DNA of 64,000 bases from Roseovarius albus (GCF_900172335.1 NZ_FWFX01000014.1:1-64000), one strand, 5' to 3'. Counted from the stretch's first letter, positions 10,503-20,477 are shown. Program-made: numbers and translations. The notes: generated by a model from the letters alone, not told the origin.

Positions 10503-10756
10503 ACTCAACTCCGGGCATTTGCACATATTTCATCAGACAACCGCCAAAGCACCGGGATGGCAACACCTTTGTCTGGTTAGGCCAGCGCAAGATGGCAGTC
10601 ACCCCATGAACGCTGTGTTTTCACCAATAACCTGCTATACATTCCTCATGAAACGGCCTATGTGCCGTCAACTCTCTTATCCGTAACCGATCCCTTGACG
10701 GGATTTGGCCCGGTGGACCCGAACAATCCTCTGCCACCGCTGCCCTGCAAACAGAA

Positions 10757-12901
10757 ATGCCTATCGTGAAACAAGCCCTGACCGACGCGCTGAATGAGCG
10801 CGGATATGATACATTGACCCAAGTGCAGGTCGCCGTCTCGGACGCTGATCTGATCGGCAAGGACCTGCTGGTCTCAGCACAAACCGGGTCCGGTAAAACA
10901 TTGGGTTTTGGCTTGGCAATTGCACCAACATTGCTGGGTGATGACGAACACTTTGCCGCCGCCGCTGCGCCTCTGGCGTTGATCATCGCGCCCACGCGCG
11001 AACTGGCCCTTCAGGTCAAACGTGAGCTGGATTGGCTTTATGCCAAGGCCGGAGCAACGCTTGCCTCTTGTGTTGGCGGTATGGACATGCGCGATGAGCG
11101 CCGGGCGCTGGCCCGCGGTGCGCATGTCGTTGTGGCCACTCCCGGCCGTCTGCGAGACCACATCATGCGCGGCTCAATCGATCTGTCAGAGCTGCGCGCC
11201 GTGGTCCTGGACGAAGCAGATGAGATGTTGGATCTGGGCTTTCGCGAAGATCTCGAATTCATTCTCGGCGAAGCTCCGGAAGAACGTCAAACGCTTCTGT
11301 TTTCCGCCACTGTTCCGAACTCCATCGGGTCACTGGCAAAGAACTATCAAAAAGATGCCATTCGCATCACGACCAAGGCCGAAAACAGCCAACACTCCGA
11401 CATCGAATACCACGCGATGATGGTGTCAGATCGCGACTCTGAGAATGCGATCATCAACACCCTGCGCTTCTACGAGGCGCCCAATGCCATCGTATTCTGC
11501 AACACCCGCGCCATGGTCAACCGTCTGACCACACGACTGTCAAACCGTGGTTTCTCTGTTGTGGCTCTGTCAGGCGAACTGTCACAATCCGAGCGCACCC
11601 ACGCCTTGCAGGCGATGCGCGACGGACGCGCCCGTGTCTGCGTGGCAACCGATGTGGCTGCACGCGGGATTGACCTGCCCAATCTGGATCTGGTGGTCCA
11701 CGCCGAACTGCCCACCGGTAGCGAAACCCTGCTTCACCGCTCAGGCCGCACCGGTCGCGCTGGTCGCAAGGGTGTCAGCGCTCTGATTGTGCCCCCGAAA
11801 GCACGCAAAAAGGCTGAACGCCTGCTAAAATGGGCCAAACTCAATGCCAGCTGGGACGGCGCACCAACCGCAGATGCCGTCAAAGCCAACGACGAAGCAC
11901 GCATGCTGGCCGATCCGCATTGGAACGAAGAGATTGCAGACTCAGATCAAGGCACCATCGCCAAATTGATGGAGCAGTTCACGCCCGAGCAACTGGCCTC
12001 GGCCTATCTCAAACTTTACCACTCGCGCCATTCCGCCCCGGAAGAGCTCTCAGCCGTTGACGCAAGGGAAAAACCAAAACCGCGCGAGGCTTTTGGCCCC
12101 AGCGTCTGGTTCTCACTGGCCGGTGGTCACGACGCCGAGGCCGAACCCCGCCGCCTGCTGCCGATGCTGTGCAAAGCTGGGAACATCACCAAGGACGACA
12201 TCGGCGCGATCCGCGTGCAACAAAGTGAATCCTTCATTGAACTGCGCGAAAGCAGTGTTGCAGGCTTTCTTGAGGCGCTCGGCCCCGGCCTGAACGTTGA
12301 AGGTGACGCGCTGACCCAGCTTGACACGCCCCCAGTCATTGCCAAATCCCCTCGTCCGGCCTTTGGTGACAAAAAACGCGGACCCCGTTCTGATCGATCA
12401 GATCGCCGGGACGGACGCAGAGATGATCGTCGTGACGACCGCCGTTCTGGTCCGCGCCCAGATAGGAATTCTGATAAACGGGACGATCGCAAGCGCGACG
12501 ACAAACCAGCGCCACGCAAAGACAAATGGCACGCCGATGACGCTGCGGCCCCCAAGCCGCGCACCAAGTCGAAATCGGCAAGCACCCCACCAACGGATTG
12601 GAACGACTCCCCCGAACCACGCTCACGCAAGCCCAAACCACAAGATCGCAAAGGTCCGCCAGCAAAGGGCAAAGGCAAGCCGCCATTCAAAGGCAACGAA
12701 AAACCCGCAGATAAACGCGATGGCCCCTCCAAACCCAAGTTCAGCGCTGACCCCAGCAAATCGCTCCGTAGTAAACCTGGCAACAAACCCAAAGGCCCGC
12801 CACCGCCAAAGGGCAAACCCAACAGCAAGAAGAACAAAGCCCGCGCTGCGGCGAAACCCGGCGGCAAACAAGGCGGCACCACCCCACCCCGCCGGAAGTG
12901 A
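10757..12901 (+). CDS. DEAD-box ATP-dependent RNA helicase with basic C-terminal tail
   Basis: 714 aa. All core motifs are present in order: SAQTGSGKT (I), PTRELALQ (Ia), TPGRL (Ib), DEADEMLD (II), SAT (III), VCVATDVAARGIDLP (V) and HRSGRTGRAGRKG (VI), up to about residue 340. A DbpA-like RNA-binding region follows (VWFSLAGG to VAGFLEAL, about 450-520), then some 200 residues of low-complexity R/D/K/P-rich tail. This is the DeaD/CsdA layout, used in ribosome biogenesis, RNA turnover and cold adaptation. The tail codons cause long meaningless open frames on the other strand. Confidence 0.92.
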   Translation: MPIVKQALTDALNERGYDTLTQVQVAVSDADLIGKDLLVSAQTGSGKTLGFGLAIAPTLLGDDEHFAAAAAPLALIIAPTRELALQVKRELDWLYAKAGATLASCVGGMDMRDERRALARGAHVVVATPGRLRDHIMRGSIDLSELRAVVLDEADEMLDLGFREDLEFILGEAPEERQTLLFSATVPNSIGSLAKNYQKDAIRITTKAENSQHSDIEYHAMMVSDRDSENAIINTLRFYEAPNAIVFCNTRAMVNRLTTRLSNRGFSVVALSGELSQSERTHALQAMRDGRARVCVATDVAARGIDLPNLDLVVHAELPTGSETLLHRSGRTGRAGRKGVSALIVPPKARKKAERLLKWAKLNASWDGAPTADAVKANDEARMLADPHWNEEIADSDQGTIAKLMEQFTPEQLASAYLKLYHSRHSAPEELSAVDAREKPKPREAFGPSVWFSLAGGHDAEAEPRRLLPMLCKAGNITKDDIGAIRVQQSESFIELRESSVAGFLEALGPGLNVEGDALTQLDTPPVIAKSPRPAFGDKKRGPRSDRSDRRDGRRDDRRDDRRSGPRPDRNSDKRDDRKRDDKPAPRKDKWHADDAAAPKPRTKSKSASTPPTDWNDSPEPRSRKPKPQDRKGPPAKGKGKPPFKGNEKPADKRDGPSKPKFSADPSKSLRSKPGNKPKGPPPPKGKPNSKKNKARAAAKPGGKQGGTTPPRRK

Positions 12902-13281
12902 TCCGCAGGTCTGGATTAGCCAGTCAGAGCGTGATCGCCAGACCGCGGAGTGGCGAAGCAAATTCGGCTAAGCGCGATTTATATCCGCCTAGTCCGAAAA
13001 AGATCGCCGTAACGCACAACACCTCAAAATCGCCAGCCCCTGCAGGCGGTCTGGTGATCACGCGGCGGCCCGCGGCCTTGCTTACGTGCAAGGATTGACT
13101 TTGAACAACCCACCGGGTGCCACGGACTGAGCCCCCATAAGCTGTGCGTTTTGCACGCCTTTATTATATCCAATTCCCGAATTCTAAATCAAATTCAACA
13201 CCGCTTACATTGGATATCGAATACAATACTTGTGCCCTCTGAGCGAAAACGCTGAAAATATAAGAGGAGCCAAGCCCGGCC
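12902..13281 (+). other. 380-bp intergenic region with no recognised gene
   Basis: Both strands were read. Frames here (for example 12898-13098) have no family resemblance and no good ribosome-binding site. The last 120 bp are AT-rich and probably hold the promoter of the 2OG oxygenase gene, whose AAGAGGAG ribosome-binding site is at the right end. No tRNA, terminator with a T-run, or repeat was found. Confidence 0.5.
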
Positions 13282-14193
13282 ATGTCACTTTCTTCACTCG
13301 AACGCGCACGTGCGGTTGAACGCCCCACACGTGACGCAATGTTGCAACGTTCCCCAGCGGTGCAACGCTTTTGGGGCCAAAACAAAGACCTGTTTAAGGA
13401 CGCTTGGACAGAATGGGAAAATGCCGCTTCACAGCGCAACATCGTGCTGGATCGCAACCTCTATGACCCTCGCCTGCGCGACGCCATCGAACAGGCCTGG
13501 GAGGACCCGACCAAAGAGACGGCAGTCAAAGACCTGTGGCAAGAGGTTTTCCCCGGCGTCTATCAGGCCCAATTCTTTGATCCAGAGCACCTGCCTGTTC
13601 TGCGCGACTATCTGGATGAGGTTGCAAATGCAGATATCCCCCTGCGCCCGCCCTATGGGATCTCATTGAACCGGGGTGGTGCAATGCTCGACCCGCGGTC
13701 TGAAGGCTATCTTGCAGCGCCTCAATTTCAGTCGTTCTACAATGATCTGATGGACGCCTACATGCGCCCGATTTCCCGTCTCCTGTTCCCCGATGTGATG
13801 GGCTACGATACGCAGACCTTCGGGTTCTCGATCCGCTGGCAGGAAAACAAGGACACGTCTTTGCGCCCGCACACCGATGCCTCAGCCGTCACGCTGAACA
13901 TCAACCTGAACCTGCCGGGCGAGGACTTTTCAGGCTCCGGTGTCAGCTTCATCGACAGCACAACACGCAGGGTGCAAAGCCTGTCCTTCACCCCCGGCAC
14001 CGCGCTGATCCACCACGGCAGCGTGCCCCACGCGTCCGAGCCGATCACACGCGGCGAACGGTACAACTTCGTGCTCTGGCTCTATGGCGACCACGGTCAG
14101 ATCCCACCGCAAGGTGCGACCGGTGGAACCAGCGACCCGCATCAACGCTGGGCAAAGCCCTCAGGCCAGTCAGACGGTTTCGCACCGTTCTAA
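13282..14193 (+). CDS. 2-oxoglutarate/Fe(II)-dependent oxygenase-like protein
   Basis: 303 aa. The likely iron site is His-Thr-Asp in LRPHTDASAV near residue 198, with a distal His in the HHGSVPHASEPITRGERYNF segment and an Arg in ERYNFVLWLY for 2-oxoglutarate. The order HxD...H...R is the prolyl-hydroxylase-like double-stranded helix pattern. The N-terminal 90 residues are helical and unassigned. It oxidises an unknown substrate. A hairpin terminator candidate follows 25 bp after the stop. Confidence 0.8.
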   Translation: MSLSSLERARAVERPTRDAMLQRSPAVQRFWGQNKDLFKDAWTEWENAASQRNIVLDRNLYDPRLRDAIEQAWEDPTKETAVKDLWQEVFPGVYQAQFFDPEHLPVLRDYLDEVANADIPLRPPYGISLNRGGAMLDPRSEGYLAAPQFQSFYNDLMDAYMRPISRLLFPDVMGYDTQTFGFSIRWQENKDTSLRPHTDASAVTLNINLNLPGEDFSGSGVSFIDSTTRRVQSLSFTPGTALIHHGSVPHASEPITRGERYNFVLWLYGDHGQIPPQGATGGTSDPHQRWAKPSGQSDGFAPF

Positions 14194-14218
14194 CAGCACT
14201 TAACCGCTTAAATGAGCT

Positions 14219-14246
14219 TGTTGGGGCAACTCATCCTGCCCCAACA
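14219..14246 (+). terminator. Perfect 10-bp hairpin after the 2OG oxygenase gene
   Basis: TGTTGGGGCA (14219-14228) and TGCCCCAACA (14237-14246) pair perfectly around an 8-nt loop. It lies 25 bp after the stop codon of the upstream gene. There is no T-run after the stem, so it may stabilise the 3' end rather than act as a classical intrinsic terminator. Confidence 0.55.
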
Positions 14247-14377
14247 CAGAACTCAATTTGCCAACCAGGCGAACCTTTTGAAAAACAAGTTCACCTAAGA
14301 ACCCGGCTTTTCCGCGCCTCCCCCCTTGAAGAAGAACAAAAACAGATCAAATCTGGGGGCAACCAAAGGAATCGCCC

Positions 14378-16579
14378 ATGCCCTATGCCCATTCGGACAA
14401 ATCCGATGCTCTGATGCACGCCCCCGCCCCGGATGTGAATGTCCGTGAAAAGCTAGAGGGTGGTAAGCAATTTGAGCTGGTGACAGAATTCGATCCCGCA
14501 GGCGACCAGCCCACCGCGATCAAGGAACTGACGCAGGGTGTACTTGACGGCGAGCACGATCAGGTGCTGTTGGGGGCCACCGGCACCGGCAAAACCTTCA
14601 CCATGGCCAAGGTCATCTCGGAAACCCAACGTCCGGCGATCATCCTTGCCCCCAACAAAACTCTCGCCGCCCAGCTGTATGGCGAGTTCAAAGGGTTCTT
14701 CCCCGACAACGCCGTCGAATACTTCGTCTCTTACTATGACTATTACCAGCCCGAGGCCTATGTCGCCCGCTCGGATACGTACATTGAGAAAGAATCCCAG
14801 ATCAACGAGCAGATCGACCGCATGCGCCACTCTGCCACCCGCGCCCTGCTGGAACGCGATGATGTGATCATCGTCGCCTCAGTCTCCTGCATCTACGGCA
14901 TCGGCTCGGTCGAGACCTACGGCGCAATGACGCAGGACCTCAAAGTCGGCGGCGACTATGACCAGCGCAAGGTCATGGCTGATCTGGTCGCCCAGCAATA
15001 CCGCCGCAACGATCAGGGTTTTCAACGGGGTTCCTTCCGGGTGCGTGGTGACAGTCTGGAAATCTGGCCCGCCCACTTGGAGGACCGCGCCTGGAAGCTG
15101 TCATTCTTTGGTGAAGAACTCGAAGCCATCACCGAACTCGACCCGCTCACCGGCGAAAAGACCGACACCTTTGATCAGATCCGCGTCTACGCCAATTCGC
15201 ACTACGTCACGCCAAAACCGACGATGCAGCAGGCCATTATCGGCATCAAAAAGGAACTGCGCACGCATCTTGACCGGCTGGTGTCCGAGGGTAAATTGCT
15301 TGAGGCCCAACGGCTTGAGCAACGCACCACCTTTGATCTCGAGATGCTCGAGGCGACAGGCGTCTGCAACGGGATTGAGAACTATTCCCGCTATCTCACC
15401 GGCCGCGCACCCGGCGAGCCGCCCCCAACCTTGTTCGAATTCATCCCCGACCACGCCATTGTTTTCGCAGATGAATCCCACGTCTCCGTTCCGCAGATCG
15501 GCGGCATGTACAAGGGCGACTTTCGGCGCAAATCCACATTGGCCGAACACGGCTTTCGCCTGCCCAGCTGCATGGACAACCGCCCGCTAAAGTTCGAGGA
15601 ATGGGACGCCATGCGCCCGCAATCCGTCTTTGTCTCGGCCACGCCTGCGAAATGGGAGATTGAACAAACCGGCGGCGTCTTCACCGAGCAGGTCATTCGC
15701 CCCACGGGGCTGCTGGACCCCGAGGTTGAAATCAGACCGGTTGAGATGCAGGTCGACGACCTGCTGGATGAGGTCCGCAAGGTCACTGCCGATGGCTTCC
15801 GCACGCTGGTCACCACCCTCACCAAACGCATGGCCGAGGATCTGACCGAATACCTGCACGAACAGGGCATCAAGGTCCGCTACATGCACTCGGACATCGA
15901 CACCATCGAGCGGATCGAGATCCTGCGCGACCTGCGCCTAGGCGCCTTCGATGTGCTGATCGGCATCAACCTGCTGCGCGAAGGCTTGGACATCCCCGAA
16001 TGCGGCCTCGTCGCCATTCTCGATGCCGACAAAGAGGGCTTCCTGCGCTCCGAAACCTCCCTCGTGCAAACCATCGGCCGTGCCGCGCGCAACGCCGAGG
16101 GCCGCGTCATCATGTACGCCGACAAGATCACCGGCAGCATGGAGCGGGCCTTGGGTGAAACCAACCGCCGCCGCGCCAAACAGATCGCATATAACGAGGA
16201 ACACGGCATCACGCCGGCGACCGTGAAAAAGAATGTCGAGGATATCCTCGCCGGTCTCTATCAGGGCGATGTCGACATGAACCGCGTCACCGCCACCATC
16301 GACAAACCGCTGCACGGTGCCAACCTCGAGGCCCACCTCGACGGGCTGCGGTCCGAGATGCGCAAAGCCGCTGAAAACCTCGAATTCGAAGAAGCCGCCC
16401 GCCTGCGCGACGAGGTCAAACGCCTCGAGGCCGTAGACCTCGCCATCGCCGACGACCCCCTCGCCCGCCAGTCCGCCATCGAGGCTGCCGGAGAAGCCGC
16501 TAAAAACGCCCGCGGCCGCTCAACCGCAGGCCGCCCGGGACAACGTGGTGGGGTGAAGCGGAAGAAGGGACGATCATAA
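14378..16579 (+). CDS. uvrB: UvrABC excinuclease subunit B
   Basis: 733 aa, the usual length for alphaproteobacterial UvrB. It takes damaged DNA from UvrA and positions UvrC in nucleotide excision repair. Visible landmarks are [10 protein letters not shown] near residue 42, the Walker A ATGTGKT, the beta-hairpin region [33 protein letters not shown], helicase motifs in [16 protein letters not shown] and [22 protein letters not shown], and a C-terminal UVR motif ([16 protein letters not shown]). Its stop overlaps the start of the next gene by one base (TAATG). I did not find the GTTC-N7-GTTC LexA box expected for this class. Confidence 0.97.
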   Translation: MPYAHSDKSDALMHAPAPDVNVREKLEGGKQFELVTEFDPAGDQPTAIKELTQGVLDGEHDQVLLGATGTGKTFTMAKVISETQRPAIILAPNKTLAAQLYGEFKGFFPDNAVEYFVSYYDYYQPEAYVARSDTYIEKESQINEQIDRMRHSATRALLERDDVIIVASVSCIYGIGSVETYGAMTQDLKVGGDYDQRKVMADLVAQQYRRNDQGFQRGSFRVRGDSLEIWPAHLEDRAWKLSFFGEELEAITELDPLTGEKTDTFDQIRVYANSHYVTPKPTMQQAIIGIKKELRTHLDRLVSEGKLLEAQRLEQRTTFDLEMLEATGVCNGIENYSRYLTGRAPGEPPPTLFEFIPDHAIVFADESHVSVPQIGGMYKGDFRRKSTLAEHGFRLPSCMDNRPLKFEEWDAMRPQSVFVSATPAKWEIEQTGGVFTEQVIRPTGLLDPEVEIRPVEMQVDDLLDEVRKVTADGFRTLVTTLTKRMAEDLTEYLHEQGIKVRYMHSDIDTIERIEILRDLRLGAFDVLIGINLLREGLDIPECGLVAILDADKEGFLRSETSLVQTIGRAARNAEGRVIMYADKITGSMERALGETNRRRAKQIAYNEEHGITPATVKKNVEDILAGLYQGDVDMNRVTATIDKPLHGANLEAHLDGLRSEMRKAAENLEFEEAARLRDEVKRLEAVDLAIADDPLARQSAIEAAGEAAKNARGRSTAGRPGQRGGVKRKKGRS

Positions 16580-17181
16580 TGGTTGGAATGGGACTCAATC
16601 TGGGTTTAGGGCTTTCAAATTCAAACCCACCTGCCGTGACCAAGGAAACCTTGGAGAGTCTCTCTCATGAGCTTATCTTGCCGATGGAGCTTTTGAGTGT
16701 GGTCGGTGAGGTTGATGACGGAAGAATTGTCAATGCACTCATAAACCCTTGGCAAACTATATTCGAACAGCTCGAGCAAAACCCAAATCTGCTTTATGAA
16801 TTTTCAAAAAACCATCGAAAGTTTGAAGAGTTCATTGCTGGCGCTTATGAAAATGCCGGCTTTGACAAAGTTGTTTTGACCCCTGCCAGCGGCGATTTAG
16901 GAAGAGACGTAATTGCCGAAAAGCACGGGCTAGTGACCATCAGAGTGCTTGATCAATGTAAAGCCTTTAGTAAAGGCAGACTGGTATCGGCGAATGATGT
17001 CCGAGCAATGATGGGCACTTTCTATAGAGAACCCCGCGCCTCTAGAGCAGTAGTATCGACCACATCAGACTTTGCACCAGGAATTTGGCAAGAATGGAAA
17101 GACCACATTGGAAATGATTTGGAACTTCGCAATGGTACCAATCTTATAGAGTGGATGAAGCAGTTCAAGTTGAATTCATAA
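16579..17181 (+). CDS. Mrr-like restriction endonuclease domain protein
   Basis: 200 aa. The C-terminal half (residues 78-200) has the Mrr catalytic pattern: FEEFIAGAYENAGF, TPASGDLGRDVIAE (Asp106/Asp110) and the Gln-x-Lys version of the nuclease motif in LDQCKAF (Gln126-Cys-Lys128). The N-terminal 75 residues are unassigned. It probably cleaves DNA, perhaps modified DNA. The coding sequence is visibly richer in A+T than uvrB, suggesting acquisition by transfer, yet its ATG overlaps the uvrB stop by one base, so it would be translated from the uvrB message. No methyltransferase is nearby. Confidence 0.75.
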   Translation: MVGMGLNLGLGLSNSNPPAVTKETLESLSHELILPMELLSVVGEVDDGRIVNALINPWQTIFEQLEQNPNLLYEFSKNHRKFEEFIAGAYENAGFDKVVLTPASGDLGRDVIAEKHGLVTIRVLDQCKAFSKGRLVSANDVRAMMGTFYREPRASRAVVSTTSDFAPGIWQEWKDHIGNDLELRNGTNLIEWMKQFKLNS

Positions 17182-17546
17182 GCCAGCCGTAGGGTGGGTG
17201 CCATCCCTCCATCCAACATCTACCAACCACACAATGGTGGGTTATCACCCACCCGACCAATCAACACATCCCACTCCTCCTGTTCCATTTGGCCCTAAAT
17301 ATCTTCGCCGGAGGCAAACCCCGAGGCGGAGGCCAGAGGCCGACACTAAGAGAAACGGGGAGACCTCCAGCACGCCGAAGGCGTTCTTTGGACGTTCCAA
17401 GCATGCCAATATTGACGAAAACACTGCACAATTTTGTAAATTTAAAATCAAAACAACCTCAATAAAGGCGAAGGACGTGGCGTAAAGGCGAAACTTCCCC
17501 CAACTCCGGCCCCAGTACCGCCTGAATTTAGCGCGACCTTAAGGGC
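17182..17546. other. Intergenic region with repeat-like sequences, no gene
   Basis: Besides the GGTGGGT hairpin, 17281-17315 holds ATTTGGCCCTAAATATCTTC followed by GCCGGAGGC. I recall this phrase as a dispersed intergenic element in Roseobacter genomes; a genome-wide count would be needed to confirm that. A small hairpin ACGCC-GAA-GGCGT is at 17382-17394. Frames on either strand show no family resemblance. Confidence 0.4.
17236..17253. repeat. Perfect inverted repeat GGTGGGT-TATC-ACCCACC
   Basis: A 7-bp stem (17236-17242 with 17247-17253) around a TATC loop, 55 bp after the Mrr-like gene. A looser relative (GTAGGGTGGGTGCCATCCCT) lies just upstream at about 17189-17208. Such GGTGGGT hairpins recur between genes in Rhodobacteraceae as I remember them. 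It may help end transcription of uvrB-mrr. Confidence 0.45.
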
Positions 17547-17999
17547 ATGCGTATCGTGGAAATGACTCCAGACAAATTAACTCTCGAAGACCGCCCTCGC
17601 CTTATGGCGGGTTTTGTCTGGTTTATGGGTTTGGCCTGCATCTACGCGGCGCTCAGCGGGCAAACCCGCGACATGCCAGAGACTATTTTGGTCACCGTTT
17701 TGGGCGTGGGGGCATTTGTGTTGGCCCACTACTTCTTTCCATTTCAACGGCTGTCGTTTGATTGTAGGTCGGGGCAGTTTACGCGCGAAGTCGCCCGCGT
17801 CACGGGCCGTCTCCAGTCAAAAATCCCGTTAACCGAAATTGAGCGCGTTGCGGTGCAGGCACAATGGAGCGATAACAGCCGGATGGAAAGGTTGGTTTTG
17901 ATAAAAGACCGCGAGAGGGTGCCATTGGAATACGGTTTCACCAGTTCGCCACGCGAACAAATGGCCAAAGATATCAACGCCTGGCTTGCGCGCTGCTAA
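17547..17999 (+). CDS. Membrane protein of unknown function
   Basis: 150 aa. Two membrane segments lie near residues 20-40 (LMAGFVWFMGLACIYAALS) and 46-66 (ILVTVLGVGAFVLAHYFF), followed by a cytoplasmic beta-rich domain (LSFDCRSGQFTREVARVTGR, LVLIKDRERVPLEYGF) reminiscent of bacterial PH-like domains. The start is unsure: ATG at 17547, or ATG at 17562. It converges with the sulfotransferase-like gene 6 bp away. Confidence 0.7.
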   Translation: MRIVEMTPDKLTLEDRPRLMAGFVWFMGLACIYAALSGQTRDMPETILVTVLGVGAFVLAHYFFPFQRLSFDCRSGQFTREVARVTGRLQSKIPLTEIERVAVQAQWSDNSRMERLVLIKDRERVPLEYGFTSSPREQMAKDINAWLARC

Positions 18000-18005
18000 A
18001 ATAAG

Positions 18006-18761
18006 TTAAGGAACAAGTGCCCGCTCACTGAGTTTCAAGTAATACGGCATATGATGCTCTAGCAGATCCCGCAAATGCGGATAGGTGTCTGTCAGCGCTT
18101 CAAACTCCAGCTCCTTGCGCAGCATTTCTTCGGCATCTGCAGCACGTATCCCTGATGACGTGCTCACCTCTTCGTGCCAGGCCCCGACCTGCTGCCATTC
18201 CTTGGGCTGCTCTTTGGCCCAGTTAAAGGCCTCTTCGTGATACTCCAGCCCGACATGCGACCAGAGCGCCGCCATCGTGCCTTTGGCATCAGCACGCACT
18301 GTTTCAGCGTCAATCACCACAGGATCATGCCCCGCAGCCAGCAATGCTTCATACAGCGCCCATTCCGCTTCAAGGCCAATCTCTTCGCTGGTCACCTTTG
18401 GGTCCAGTTGATGATAGCTCAGGATCGAAGCCAATGGATGACGGATCAAAAACGTATGCGTCAGGCGCGACATGAAGGATGTATCGTCAAGAATACGCGG
18501 CATGACATAATAGGCCATGTCCTTGAAAAAACCCGGGCCCTCCTCGGCCCGAGACAGCAACATGTCACGCACGTCTTCATAAGCCACGGGATGATCCGGT
18601 TGCACATCAAAACCGGGCATTTTCCGCACCTGCCTTGCAACGTAGTAATCATACATGAATGGCTCGTGCGCGCACCAAAGATCACCACGCTCACGCATGA
18701 TCCGCTCAAGCGCAGTGGACATCGACCGGGGATGAGACCAAAGCACGATCAGCGGATGCAT
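18006..18761 (-). CDS. Sulfotransferase-like protein
   Basis: 251 aa. The N-terminus WSHPRSMSTALERIMRERGD is the variant PAPS-loop of the branch often annotated simply as sulfotransferase family. HTFLIRHPLASILSYHQ is the second conserved element, carrying the Arg and Ser that contact the 3'-phosphate. It would transfer sulfate from PAPS to an unknown acceptor. A protein of the same branch is encoded at 54511-55251. Confidence 0.78.
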   Translation of the reverse strand: MHPLIVLWSHPRSMSTALERIMRERGDLWCAHEPFMYDYYVARQVRKMPGFDVQPDHPVAYEDVRDMLLSRAEEGPGFFKDMAYYVMPRILDDTSFMSRLTHTFLIRHPLASILSYHQLDPKVTSEEIGLEAEWALYEALLAAGHDPVVIDAETVRADAKGTMAALWSHVGLEYHEEAFNWAKEQPKEWQQVGAWHEEVSTSSGIRAADAEEMLRKELEFEALTDTYPHLRDLLEHHMPYYLKLSERALVP

Positions 18762-18826
18762 GAGCAGACCTTTCGCAAGGGGCGGAGTTCATAGCATTCT
18801 ATGACACCTCACATCAATTTGCCCAA

Positions 18827-19072
18827 TTAAAAATCAAACAAGTCTTCCAGAAACCCGCCACGTTTCTTCTTGCGGTGTTTCGGGCTGGATTGTTCCTGCC
18901 AGACTTGCGTCTCAACACGCTGTTGGGGTGCCGCCGGAGGCGCTGACCGCTCGATAATCTTATCCAGCTCTCCGCGATCAAGCCATACCCCGCGGCATTG
19001 CGGGCAATAATCGATCTCAACCCCGGCACGATCCGCCATAACCAGTTCCGCACCATCAATCGGACATTTCAT
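18827..19072 (-). CDS. TFIIB-type zinc-ribbon protein
   Basis: 81 aa from the ATG at 19072, chosen for the GAGGTG site 5 nt upstream; longer frames lack one. MKCPIDGAELVM then IDYCPQCRGVWLDRGELDKI is the zf-TFIIB family signature; only one cysteine (Cys3) stands on the N-terminal side with CPQC on the other. The tail is basic (KHRKKKRGG) and ends in EDLFDF. Function unknown. Confidence 0.85.
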   Translation of the reverse strand: MKCPIDGAELVMADRAGVEIDYCPQCRGVWLDRGELDKIIERSAPPAAPQQRVETQVWQEQSSPKHRKKKRGGFLEDLFDF

Positions 19073-19302
19073 GTAACACCTCACATATTTAGACACTCTC
19101 AATATGGTTCCGTTATTCGTACCATCAAGCGCCCCAGCAAAAACCAGCTGACCATGCATCCGGCCATTCTGCTGTTGATTTTCGGGTTTTCTGATCACAT
19201 TTCAGAAATTGTTCGTTCTTTAGAGGTAAATAAGCCAATTCGCGGTTTGCATCACGAGCCGGGTCGCGTATCGGTGGCGCGAGCAAAGAGATAAGCAGGT
19301 TC

Positions 19303-20337
19303 ATGAAACACATCCGAGACATCGAAGCCCCAAAGCCAGAAGACATCTCGGCAAGGGAATGGACGCTAACTCTGGCCAAATACCGCGAACCCAGCGCAGG
19401 CCGTAGTTGGTTTGAGCTTGCGATCACGGCCATCCCATTTGTAGCGCTTTGGGCTTTGGCCTGGGTGTCACTCTCTGTCAGCTACTGGCTGACTTTGGGG
19501 ATATCGCTGGTGAATGCTGCCTTCTTGTTGCGCCTCTTTACCATCCAACATGATTGCGGGCATGGTTCGTTGTTCAAGCAGCGTGGCGTGAGCGATTGGG
19601 TTGGCCGCGTTCTTGGGGTCATAACCGTCACACCCTATGATGTTTGGCGCCGGACGCATTCCATTCACCATAGCGCCTCGGGCAATTTGGGACGGCGCGG
19701 TATTGGAGACATCGTGACCTTGACGGTCGAGGAATACAACGCCCGCACACCCTTTGGCCAGTTTATGTACCGCATATACCGCCATCCATTGACGTTGTTT
19801 GGATTTGCCCCGACCTACCTGTTCTTGCTGCAAAACCGCCTACCACTGGGCCTGACGGATACGGCAAAATACTGGGTGAGCGCGATGGGTACCAATCTTG
19901 CGCTGATCGCCATACTGAGTACGGTCTGGTTTTTTGGCGGCATTATGCCAATCTTGCTGATTTTCCTCCCCTCAACCATTCTGGCGGCAACGGCGGGCAT
20001 GTGGCTATTCTATGTGCAGCATCAATTTGAAGACGCCCATTGGAAAGCCGCAGAAGAGTGGCAACTGCACGAAGCGGCCCTCTACGGCAGTTCGCATTAC
20101 GTCCTACCCCAACCCCTGCAATGGCTGAGCGCAAATATCGGTATCCACCATGTGCATCACCTCTATAGCCGGATCCCGTTTTACCGTCTAACGGAGGTTA
20201 TCCGCGATCACAGTTACTTGGCGGGCATCAACCGGATGACGATCCGAGAAAGCTTCAACAGCGCACGCCTTCACCTGTGGGACGAAAACAGCCGGCAGCT
20301 TTTGTCTTTTGCACAAGCCAAAGCGCTGAAGGCGTGA
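19303..20337 (+). CDS. Fatty acid desaturase family membrane protein
   Basis: 344 aa with several membrane segments and the three histidine boxes of acyl-lipid desaturases: HDCGHGS near residue 83, HSIHH near 121 and HHVHHLYSRIP near 283. These bind the di-iron centre. It would put a double bond into membrane acyl chains, or hydroxylate a related lipid. It stands alone, divergent from the zinc-ribbon gene over 230 bp, and is followed by a hairpin. Confidence 0.9.
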   Translation: MKHIRDIEAPKPEDISAREWTLTLAKYREPSAGRSWFELAITAIPFVALWALAWVSLSVSYWLTLGISLVNAAFLLRLFTIQHDCGHGSLFKQRGVSDWVGRVLGVITVTPYDVWRRTHSIHHSASGNLGRRGIGDIVTLTVEEYNARTPFGQFMYRIYRHPLTLFGFAPTYLFLLQNRLPLGLTDTAKYWVSAMGTNLALIAILSTVWFFGGIMPILLIFLPSTILAATAGMWLFYVQHQFEDAHWKAAEEWQLHEAALYGSSHYVLPQPLQWLSANIGIHHVHHLYSRIPFYRLTEVIRDHSYLAGINRMTIRESFNSARLHLWDENSRQLLSFAQAKALKA

Positions 20338-20350
20338 GCTACGAAGACAA

Positions 20351-20375
20351 TTGAAGAGGTCATTGGCCTCTTCAA
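20351..20375 (+). terminator. Hairpin after the desaturase gene
   Basis: TTGAAGAGG (20351-20359) pairs perfectly with CCTCTTCAA (20367-20375) around a 7-nt loop, 14 bp after the desaturase stop. A-residues rather than T-residues follow, so termination is likely but not classical. A second inverted repeat, CACGCAACG and CGTTGCGTG, lies at 20403-20435 around a 15-nt loop. Confidence 0.5.
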
Positions 20376-20477
20376 AAAGATATCCTTGAACTGCTAGAAA
20401 GACACGCAACGGCAATTCAATTTTAGCGTTGCGTGAGTGGTAGTCCAAACCCGTTACTTTGTTCGGCCAAGTCAACA

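Noticed and set aside
12898..13098. 66-codon frame after the RNA helicase
   Set aside because: Overlaps the helicase stop with no ribosome-binding site, ordinary shadow composition, no family.
14260..14310. GTTCACCTAAGAAC and nearby GAAC upstream of uvrB as a LexA box
   Set aside because: The alphaproteobacterial box is GTTC-N7-GTTC; the sequence here is GTTC-N6-GAAC, so orientation and spacing are wrong.
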